Shown: one piece after another, positions 1 through 4,660 of the stretch
Layout: every line of letters begins with the position of its first letter
Numbering within the stretch: position 1 is the stretch's first letter
NCBI GenBank assembly: GCA_015485035.1
Contig: WFUI01000189.1
Coordinates: forward strand, 1-5,476
DNA length: 5,476 bases
Source: Mariprofundus sp.
GTDB lineage: Bacteria; Pseudomonadota; Zetaproteobacteria; Mariprofundales; Mariprofundaceae
Direction: 5' to 3'
The notes under the pieces: model-generated
Told to the model about the DNA's origin: nothing
What the model saw: only the letters and a program-made list of their open reading frames with translations
The model's database searches: none
Position numbers and translations under genes: made by a program

Positions 1-15
1 CCATATTAACGTCAT
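1..15 (-). CDS. Start of a further co-directional gene (first five codons only)
   Basis: ATG at 15 follows the AAGGAG site at 24-29 and begins two bases after the stop codon of the SUMF1-like gene. Only M-T-L-I-W is visible, so nothing can be said about its function. Spacing and ribosome binding site suggest it is part of the same transcription unit. Confidence 0.5.
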
Positions 16-17
16 AT

Positions 18-1103
18 TTATTTCTCCTTCACAGCTTCACCTGTTCCGGCATCGATGTCCATGGCACAACGAAAACCGAAAAAGTTCGATGCATAATTGG
101 GCAAGGCATAATTACGATGATAACTGGTTGTAGAGAGTGGATCACTCTTCCAGGAACCGCCACGCATGACCCGATAAATCAATCGTTCCTGTTCATCAGA
201 GCCACGATGATAGTCAGGATCTGATGCTTTGGGTTCGAAAATTTCCGGATCTCCTGTAGCACCGGGGTAAGGGGTAAATCTGTCCGCCACCCATTGCTGT
301 ACATTACCCGCCATATCCATCACACCATACGGGCTGGCACCCTGCGGATATTGGTTGACCGGTGTGGCATGGCCAACCTTATAATAAGTATTGAGATTGT
401 CTGGGTTCATAGCATTACCCCATGGCCAGCGACGTGCGTCATTGCCACGAGCCGCTTTTTCCCACTCAGCCTCTGAAGGCAGGCGTTTACCCACCCAGCT
501 GCAATAGTCACGGGCATTATACCATGAAACCATTGTCACAGGATGCATGCTTAAACCTTGTGGAATCTTGCCATCGACCCAGTTCAATGGCGGGCGGTAG
601 TGATTGGCCGCAACAAAGCGTGCATATTCGGCCTGGGTGACCAGATATTTGTCAATCTTGAAAGCAGGCATTCGCACCTGATGGGCCGGCCTGTTCTGTT
701 CGCCGGTACGCGGATCATCGCTGCCCATGGTAAATACACCTGCCGGAATGGTGATCATCCAGGCCAGGTCACGCCATTGCTCTTCCGATAATAATGCTGC
801 CGCCTCACCCTCGGTATAGGTGGCTGTAGCACCGCCCGTATCTTCGTGCTGCGCCTGTAAATGGATCTCTTCACCTGCCGCACGAACATGTTGTTCCATA
901 TCTGCAACATCGTAAGAGGACTTTGCCTGCATCTCCTTCATACGCATGGAACCAAGCTCCATCACATGCAAAGAACCACCGATCATAGCCAGTGTAATAC
1001 AGGTAATCAGTGTCGCCATCAGCAACCGTTTGCGTCGCCGGATTTCCCGTGCAGAAACTTTAGGACGATTAATAGCCCGTGATTTAGACTGCGATTGTTT
1101 CAT
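18..1103 (-). CDS. Membrane-anchored SUMF1/formylglycine-generating-enzyme-fold protein lacking the catalytic cysteines
   Basis: The 361-residue product has a strongly basic N-terminus (KSRAINRPKVSAREIRRRKR) and a single helix (27-50), so the rest should lie in the periplasm. After a linker of about 60 residues comes a full SUMF1 domain: IPAGVFTMGS (119-128), KIDKYLVTQAEYARFV (149-164), PVTMVSWYNARDYCSW (188-203), KRLPSEAEWEKAARG (206-220), YGVMDMAGNVQQWV (259-272), RVMRGGSW (311-318) and GFRCA (343-347). Genuine formylglycine-generating enzymes carry two active cysteines shortly after RGGS; here that stretch is KSDPLSTTSYHR, with none. The remaining cysteines are C35 (in the anchor), C201 and C346. 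Sulfatase activation is therefore unlikely. SUMF1-fold proteins without these residues occur beside respiratory genes (for example NirV near nitrite reductase), usually with unknown roles. I infer a periplasmic accessory or maturation factor for this oxidase. The ATG at 1103 is preferred over the adjacent upstream TTG. Confidence 0.9.
   Translation of the reverse strand: MKQSQSKSRAINRPKVSAREIRRRKRLLMATLITCITLAMIGGSLHVMELGSMRMKEMQAKSSYDVADMEQHVRAAGEEIHLQAQHEDTGGATATYTEGEAAALLSEEQWRDLAWMITIPAGVFTMGSDDPRTGEQNRPAHQVRMPAFKIDKYLVTQAEYARFVAANHYRPPLNWVDGKIPQGLSMHPVTMVSWYNARDYCSWVGKRLPSEAEWEKAARGNDARRWPWGNAMNPDNLNTYYKVGHATPVNQYPQGASPYGVMDMAGNVQQWVADRFTPYPGATGDPEIFEPKASDPDYHRGSDEQERLIYRVMRGGSWKSDPLSTTSYHRNYALPNYASNFFGFRCAMDIDAGTGEAVKEK
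24..29 (-). promoter_or_regulatory. Shine-Dalgarno site of the next gene
   Basis: A perfect AAGGAG lies inside the last codons of the SUMF1-like gene, eight bases before an ATG at 15. This indicates that the co-directional gene string continues past the window edge. Confidence 0.65.
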
Positions 1104-1114
1104 CAATAGATTAT

Positions 1115-1633
1115 TCAGGAGTCCCTGTCATCAGGCAAACGTTCGGAATCAGAAGATTTGGCATATTTTGATGTCCAGCCGGATCGTCTGCGAATCAGCA
1201 GCTCGCCCAAAAAACCACCGACGGCGCAAAATTCCATTTGCAAAATAACAAACACTGTCATCAGCCCCATGGGCAGCAAATGCATCCCATCGGGTGCAGG
1301 CATTTGCATGCTCTGGTAATAACTGATGATGAGGACAGCTGCAGGCGGAAAATGAGCCAGATATTTTCCGCCATAGCCATAAATCATACCAATCAGAACA
1401 CCGGTTCCAACGGGCAGAACGGTCATGGCGAGTACCCATGCTCCGTTAAAGCTGCTGATTCCTGTAAACCATTCCAGATGTACATCAAGCAAATCAAAGC
1501 CGGTCTGAAGAATTGCTCCACCAACGGCAAATGCCATCGCACCTCTGAGCCATGCCGGAGCCCACTTTTGATGAACGATATCCATAGCTGCATCAGGATT
1601 ATGGGCGCTCTGATTTGTAAATTGTTGTTCCAT
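1115..1633 (-). CDS. Unrecognised membrane protein with about four helices (172 residues)
   Basis: I do not recognise this family. A polar N-terminus of about 25 residues is followed by hydrophobic segments at about 30-48, 64-86, 94-109 and 118-146. The tail is basic then acidic (RRRSGW...DDRDS) and probably cytoplasmic. The second segment is glycine-rich (GTGVLIGMIYGYGG), as in tightly packed helix bundles. The third and fourth are joined by a Met- and Pro-rich loop (QSMQMPAPDGMHLLPMG, 108-124) with five methionines and one histidine. Copper-handling proteins can look like this, but that is only a suggestion. The single cysteine is C136. The start codon shares one base with the stop codon of the cytochrome c gene, so the two are almost certainly translated together and probably act together. 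The next gene starts 11 bases downstream. Confidence 0.8.
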   Translation of the reverse strand: MEQQFTNQSAHNPDAAMDIVHQKWAPAWLRGAMAFAVGGAILQTGFDLLDVHLEWFTGISSFNGAWVLAMTVLPVGTGVLIGMIYGYGGKYLAHFPPAAVLIISYYQSMQMPAPDGMHLLPMGLMTVFVILQMEFCAVGGFLGELLIRRRSGWTSKYAKSSDSERLPDDRDS

Positions 1634-2127
1634 TATTTCCCCGTTAACTTTTTCTGCTCGGCCTTACGTGTTTCATCCAGATACCAGCCCCTTACTTTCA
1701 GGCTGGAAAAGTATGCCGCCAGTAACCGCCTGTCCTGTTCTGACAGTTTGGCATAGGAAGGCATTTTAAATTTATCTTTCAAACGTGTCGGCAGCATGGA
1801 CTGCGGGTTGTCAGTTGAAAAATACCGGTACAGCCACTCTTCAGTACGCAAGGAACCGATTCCATCCAGGTTCGGCGCAGGAACAGTCTCATACAGATTT
1901 TTGACTGCCCAGATCTTGTGGCAACTGCGACATTGTAATCGTTTGTATAACTCCGTACCGGAGCGGGACAATGCAGCATCTGCAGTGGTATAGTAAGGCA
2001 AACCTCGTTCAGATGTATCCGGGGCAGACGGGTGTAAAATAGATTGCACCACAGCAAAAATGAGCACAGCAACCAATAGCAGGATGGCCGTGTTGATTAC
2101 GGTCAGCCAGGAAATTTTTTCAAACAT
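1633..2127 (-). CDS. Membrane-anchored monohaem cytochrome c
   Basis: The 164-residue product has an uncleaved N-terminal helix (about 8-30) and a periplasmic class I cytochrome c domain. The haem site is C66-R-S-C69-H70. APNLDGIG (84-91) forms the loop after the first helix, and KMPSYAKLSEQD (121-132) carries the likely axial ligand M122 before the C-terminal helix (LLAAYFSSL). M111 is an alternative ligand. The pattern (E-W-L, DNPQSM, MPSY, L-S-E-x-D) resembles the haem domains of CcoO and CcoP. I infer that it brings electrons to CcoO in place of the missing haem domains of the CcoP-like subunit. It starts two bases after the CcoS-like stop codon with no clear ribosome binding site, and its stop overlaps the next start by one base (TAATG), so both junctions look translationally coupled. 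It could instead serve another oxidase or donor. Confidence 0.88.
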   Translation of the reverse strand: MFEKISWLTVINTAILLLVAVLIFAVVQSILHPSAPDTSERGLPYYTTADAALSRSGTELYKRLQCRSCHKIWAVKNLYETVPAPNLDGIGSLRTEEWLYRYFSTDNPQSMLPTRLKDKFKMPSYAKLSEQDRRLLAAYFSSLKVRGWYLDETRKAEQKKLTGK

Positions 2128-2129
2128 GG

Positions 2130-2402
2130 TTAGTTTTGTGACCGGGCCTCGGCTTCGCGCTGAGCCAACAGCTCTTTGCGGCGAGCTTCCTGCTTGGCAT
2201 TCACCTCACGGGACTTCTTGAATTCTTCCGGATCCATTTTGTCTTTATCATTCTCATCAAAAACAAGATATTTAATATCTTCATCAAACTGTTCATTATT
2301 CGCAGCCCATCGAATACCGAAGACAACTCCGATCAGGATCGCTGCCCCACTGATAAGCCATATATAAATGGTCCAGCCGTCCTGTAACTCAATTCCAAAC
2401 AT
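2130..2402 (-). CDS. ccoS: CcoS-like cbb3 oxidase assembly protein with charged C-terminal extension
   Basis: CcoS (FixS) is a small membrane protein needed for cofactor insertion into CcoN during cbb3 maturation. The 90-residue product has a short N-terminus, one membrane helix (about 11-30), then WAANNEQFDEDIKYLVFDEN (32-51). This matches the CcoS signature of W-A followed by QFDD and, some residues later, a hydrophobic-FDDD segment. In CcoS this stretch follows the helix directly, as here. Unlike typical CcoS (about 45-70 residues) it has a strongly charged tail (52-90) rich in Lys, Glu, Arg and Gln, likely a cytoplasmic helix. Canonical ccoS usually sits with ccoG, ccoH and ccoI; here it lies among presumed structural genes. 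It may therefore be a subunit rather than a pure assembly factor. The stop codon is two bases from the next start, which suggests coupled translation. Confidence 0.68.
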   Translation of the reverse strand: MFGIELQDGWTIYIWLISGAAILIGVVFGIRWAANNEQFDEDIKYLVFDENDKDKMDPEEFKKSREVNAKQEARRKELLAQREAEARSQN

Positions 2403-2407
2403 GCGTA

Positions 2408-2412
2408 CCTCC
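2408..2412 (-). promoter_or_regulatory. Shine-Dalgarno site deciding the start of the CcoS-like gene
   Basis: GGAGG lies five bases before ATG at 2402. The open frame extends 33 codons upstream to 2501, but that part overlaps the end of the preceding gene and encodes an unlikely N-terminus. The start at 2402 gives the short N-terminus and single helix expected for CcoS. Confidence 0.75.
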
Positions 2413-2433
2413 GAGAAGGCGGCCATTGTCCAT

Positions 2434-2751
2434 TCAGAACAGGAACCCGTCAAGCAGTTGCGCGGCCGCAAATAGAATTGCCACAATAACACCAACCACA
2501 ATCATACCGAGCAACACTTTCTCACCGGTTTTAATCGAAGCTCCTTCACTGTGTTTCCAGAATGCCCCCAGAATAAATAAAAACACAACAATCGAAATCA
2601 ACAAAAAGATGAAAATTCCAACGCTATATCCATGGCTGCGCATACTTTCAATACCCAGATCGTATACCTGGTCAGAGTTTTCAGCTGCACTCACCAAGTC
2701 TGCATATATACATAAGAAAAAGCCTACAGCCGATTGAAACATGAACTTCAT
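2434..2751 (-). CDS. Unrecognised small membrane protein (105 residues)
   Basis: I do not recognise this family. The N-terminus looks like a signal peptide or first membrane helix (residues 3-22) with a possible cleavage site at VSA-A (20-23). It is followed by a short polar stretch, a helix rich in Ile, Phe and Val (42-65), a charged loop (WKHSEGASIKTGEK, 65-78) and a final helix (79-101). The ATG at 2751 is preceded five bases upstream by GAGG (2757-2760). An upstream in-frame GTG overlaps that site and is unlikely to be used. The gene is the first after the terminator and lies 31 bases before the CcoS-like gene. Its context suggests an accessory oxidase subunit or assembly factor. No cysteine pair, haem motif or metal-binding cluster is visible; the only cysteine is C14 in the first helix. 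Confidence 0.75.
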   Translation of the reverse strand: MKFMFQSAVGFFLCIYADLVSAAENSDQVYDLGIESMRSHGYSVGIFIFLLISIVVFLFILGAFWKHSEGASIKTGEKVLLGMIVVGVIVAILFAAAQLLDGFLF

Positions 2752-2781
2752 ACACACCTCGTTTACATCTTTTCTATCACA

Positions 2782-2810
2782 GAAAAAGCGCCACCCATCG
2801 GGCGGCGCTT
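2782..2810 (-). terminator. Rho-independent terminator after the ccoN-ccoO-ccoP-like-ccoQ-like block
   Basis: On the minus strand an 11-bp stem (AAGCGCCGCCC with GGGTGGCGCTT, one G-U pair) closes a three-base GAT loop and runs into TTTTT. The plus-strand version has an A-C mismatch at the same place and no comparable T run, so the element is directed against minus-strand transcripts. It begins 35 bases after the stop codon of the small CcoQ-like gene and ends about 30 bases before the next start codon. The following genes therefore depend on read-through or on a promoter that I cannot identify. Confidence 0.85.
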
Positions 2811-2845
2811 GATACTATCACAAGCTGAACTAGCAGAAAGCTAAA

Positions 2846-2980
2846 TCAGAATGAGTTGTCACGCGGATCAGGCGTACCTTTTTTGTGATTATCAACAAAC
2901 AGTCCATAAATTACCGGCACCAGAAAGGCGATAGCAATAACAAGCAGGCCTGCGAATTGTGGGTCATCCATATTAATCAT
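2846..2980 (-). CDS. Small single-span membrane protein in the CcoQ position (44 residues)
   Basis: A short reading frame starts with ATG at 2980, six bases behind a perfect AAGGAG (2987-2992) that overlaps the stop codon of the preceding CcoP-like gene. The product has one hydrophobic helix (about residues 9-29, FAGLLVIAIAFLVPVIYGLF) and a short charged tail (DNHKKGTPDPRDN). Size, topology and place in the operon match CcoQ/FixQ, the small subunit that stabilises cbb3 oxidase. The sequence does not show the usual aromatic CcoQ helix, so this is a positional analogue rather than a proven homologue. It is the last gene before the terminator at 2782-2810. Confidence 0.75.
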   Translation of the reverse strand: MINMDDPQFAGLLVIAIAFLVPVIYGLFVDNHKKGTPDPRDNSF

Positions 2981-2990
2981 CTAGCTCTCC

Positions 2991-3644
2991 TTAATGTGCA
3001 ATCGTATGGTCTGGGCGCCATGTAAAATGCGGCAGACGCTTGACAGTAATAATCGTACCAATGCAGAAAATGATAAACCACCAGACTGCAATCGTATAAC
3101 CTTTATCCCACCACGGTTGTTTCCTGACAATGCTGCCATCATCCTGAATATTGAAGAAATTGGACTTGACCACATTCGCGCCAATGACCGAATATTCCTC
3201 CAGATCAACACCTGCATGTTGCAATTCAACAATTTGAGGTGCTATCACACGCAACTGATCCAGATCTATCGGATGTTGCTCACGCTGAAACGTGTATGGA
3301 GAATCAAAGTGAGCCAATGAATCTTCTATCATTGCCATAGCTTTGGTTTTGGCAGCATTATGGGTGATGGATTTATCATTCATCACTTCCTGCACCATCG
3401 TTGAATTCATCAATGATACATAGTCCGCATATATTGCAGCTGTCGGACGCTGACCATACAAAGGAAATGTAAGGCACATTGCCGTAAAGTAGGTCAGGAT
3501 CAACAGGCCGATAACCGGACGCGGTAACGGATTATTATTTTCCGCAATACCGCCCAGGCTTTCGTGCTCCCAGACGTGTTGTGCGTCTTTGTTTTGATCC
3601 TCTGTAGCCAATGTATGCAGTGGTCTTGAAAAAGTCCATGCCAT
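2991..3644 (-). CDS. CcoP-like membrane protein lacking haem c motifs (probable oxidase subunit III remnant or variant)
   Basis: The 217-residue product occupies the ccoP position directly after ccoO. Residues 25-63 resemble the CcoP region that leads into its second membrane helix: an acidic stretch, GGIAENNNPLPRP (31-43), then a hydrophobic span (44-63). CcoP proteins carry a D-G-I-x-E-x-x-NPLP-type motif at this point. In normal CcoP two CxxCH haem domains follow. Here there is no CxxCH at all; the only cysteines are C57 and C194, both in hydrophobic spans. Instead a charged region of about 120 residues, presumably periplasmic, leads to a second span (184-201) and a basic tail (VKRLPH), giving two membrane helices with both ends inside. 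I infer a haem-free scaffold subunit. A purine-rich site, AAGGGGGG, lies about eight bases before the ATG. The assignment to the CcoP family rests on the motif and gene order only. Confidence 0.7.
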   Translation of the reverse strand: MAWTFSRPLHTLATEDQNKDAQHVWEHESLGGIAENNNPLPRPVIGLLILTYFTAMCLTFPLYGQRPTAAIYADYVSLMNSTMVQEVMNDKSITHNAAKTKAMAMIEDSLAHFDSPYTFQREQHPIDLDQLRVIAPQIVELQHAGVDLEEYSVIGANVVKSNFFNIQDDGSIVRKQPWWDKGYTIAVWWFIIFCIGTIITVKRLPHFTWRPDHTIAH

Positions 3645-3658
3645 AATTAATTCCCCCC

Positions 3659-4594
3659 TTATTTCAGATTAAGCACGAAGTCGATCAACATACGCGCTTC
3701 ACTATCGTTTGCCGGGATCGGAACTTCCGGTGGGTACACCGACTCACCTTTTGCATATTCCATGTACTCTTTATCCCAGGCCTTCAGATCAATTGGATTG
3801 CCTTCAACATCCTTGTCCCCCCACAGATAATCATAACGAGGCATAATTGAATGCGGCTGTACCAGTCGCGGGTTGAAGAAGTGCATCGTCATCCATTCAC
3901 GTGACGAGTTACGTGAACCAACATGCAACAAATCCGGTGCCTTACGGTCGGAACCGAAGGTTGTTGGAGATTCACCATTAAAGTCACCTGTCATCGGAGG
4001 ACGACCGAATGTCTGCCAATCCTGAGTCTCCTCAGGCAACAGGGTATGACACCACCAGCAGCCTTCACGTACGAACATGGTCTTACCGGAACCGGCCAGA
4101 AGCTGCTGATCAGCAGCCTTCAGCGTGGCATCCACCGTCCAGCCACGTGTAGCAGTTGCATACTCAATATATGGTGTGTCGTCATCAGCAACGCGAACCA
4201 GGAATACGCCACCTGCTTCTTCACTGGCTTCCCCGATACGACCAGTACTGGCTGAAGCTGCCTGAACTTTCTCACCCAGAATGTTGTCGTGAGTCAGCCC
4301 ATCCGGGAAATGTGTACCCGGTTTGAACACAAACGCATCGGTTTTATCCATCATTGCGCCGGTCATTGGGTCTTTGGTCAATGTCACCTTGATCGGCTTG
4401 TCTTTACCCTGCAGGAACGGATCATAATAATTAAATCCACTCTCCCAGCCGTAGGTCAACTGTTTTTCAAGTGCAATCTGTGTTGATGACATACCTGAAA
4501 TATCAACACCAGGCATATATACTGTTACGATCATCGAGAAGCTCAGACATACACCGAACATCATGCAACCGATTTTATATTCTCTAAAAGCCAC
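3659..4594 (-). CDS. ccoO: CcoO, membrane-anchored monohaem cytochrome c subunit II of cbb3-type oxidase, with enlarged periplasmic region
   Basis: CcoO carries electrons from the entry cytochrome to the haem b / haem b3-CuB centre of CcoN, on the periplasmic face. The 311-residue product has an N-terminal membrane anchor (about residues 9-28) and then a periplasmic domain. The haem c site is C179-W-W-C182-H183, in the typical CcoO context FVREGC. Family landmarks follow: WGSKRTGPDL-like FGSDRKAPDL (213-222), VGSRNS, and SIMPRY with the likely axial ligand M251. Usual CcoO proteins are about 200-240 residues with the haem motif near residue 65. Here about 115 extra residues (roughly 45-165) lie between the anchor and the haem domain. 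The region is soluble-looking, with no cysteines and no second haem motif. Translation starts at GTG behind a strong ribosome binding site. The CcoP-like gene begins 14 bases after the stop codon. Confidence 0.93.
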   Translation of the reverse strand: MAFREYKIGCMMFGVCLSFSMIVTVYMPGVDISGMSSTQIALEKQLTYGWESGFNYYDPFLQGKDKPIKVTLTKDPMTGAMMDKTDAFVFKPGTHFPDGLTHDNILGEKVQAASASTGRIGEASEEAGGVFLVRVADDDTPYIEYATATRGWTVDATLKAADQQLLAGSGKTMFVREGCWWCHTLLPEETQDWQTFGRPPMTGDFNGESPTTFGSDRKAPDLLHVGSRNSSREWMTMHFFNPRLVQPHSIMPRYDYLWGDKDVEGNPIDLKAWDKEYMEYAKGESVYPPEVPIPANDSEARMLIDFVLNLK

Positions 4595-4600
4595 GGATAT

Positions 4601-4607
4601 TCCTCCC
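4601..4607 (-). promoter_or_regulatory. Strong Shine-Dalgarno site that fixes the GTG start of ccoO
   Basis: The minus strand reads GGGAGGA, six bases before GTG at 4594. The next in-frame ATG is ten codons further on, has no comparable site, and would remove the basic N-terminus before the membrane anchor. The GTG is therefore the better start. Confidence 0.75.
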
Positions 4608-4609
4608 TT

Positions 4610-4624
4610 TTTATATTATATAAA
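4610..4624. repeat. AT-only perfect inverted repeat upstream of ccoO
   Basis: TTTATAT and ATATAAA form a perfect 7-bp inverted repeat around one central base, between the GC-rich hairpin and the ccoO ribosome binding site. The minus strand contains TATAAT, matching a -10 box. No convincing -35 element lies 16-18 bases upstream, where the GC hairpin falls, so I do not call a promoter. It may keep the ribosome binding site unstructured or be a weak internal start. It could also be chance in AT-rich spacer. Confidence 0.3.
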
Positions 4625-4629
4625 TAATC

Positions 4630-4651
4630 GGGCCGGCCCGAAGACCGGCCC
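4630..4651 (-). promoter_or_regulatory. Stable UUCG-loop hairpin between ccoN and ccoO
   Basis: On the transcribed (minus) strand the bases form a 9-bp GC-rich stem, with one G-U pair, closed by a C(UUCG)G tetraloop. That is an unusually stable RNA hairpin. It begins 9 bases after the ccoN stop codon. It is followed by an AT-rich stretch rather than a clean run of T, so it is a poor classical terminator. I infer an intercistronic element that stabilises the 3' end of the ccoN message or partly attenuates read-through, and so sets the ccoN:ccoO ratio. The stem is seen directly; the role is inferred. Confidence 0.6.
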
Positions 4652-4660
4652 AGTATTCCC

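Noticed and set aside
18..1103. Active formylglycine-generating enzyme (sulfatase activator)
   Set aside because: The two catalytic cysteines after RGGS are missing, no sulfatase gene is visible, and the protein is membrane anchored beside an oxidase.
1238..1756. 172-codon open frame on the plus strand
   Set aside because: It lies opposite the four-helix membrane protein and the cytochrome c gene. It is rich in Cys and His with no recognisable domain, which is typical of an antisense shadow.
2403..2501. Longer N-terminus for the CcoS-like protein
   Set aside because: It would overlap the preceding gene, and a GGAGG site sits at ideal distance from the internal ATG at 2402.
2811..2825. FNR/ANR or CRP-type operator near TGTGATAG-TATCAA, expected for oxygen-regulated oxidase genes
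   Set aside because: Only the right half matches an FNR half-site; the left half fits poorly at the required spacing, and the CRP alignment fails in the right half.
2994..3320. 108-codon plus-strand frame opposite the CcoP-like gene
   Set aside because: No ribosome binding site or recognisable domain was found, and it is fully antisense to a better-supported gene.
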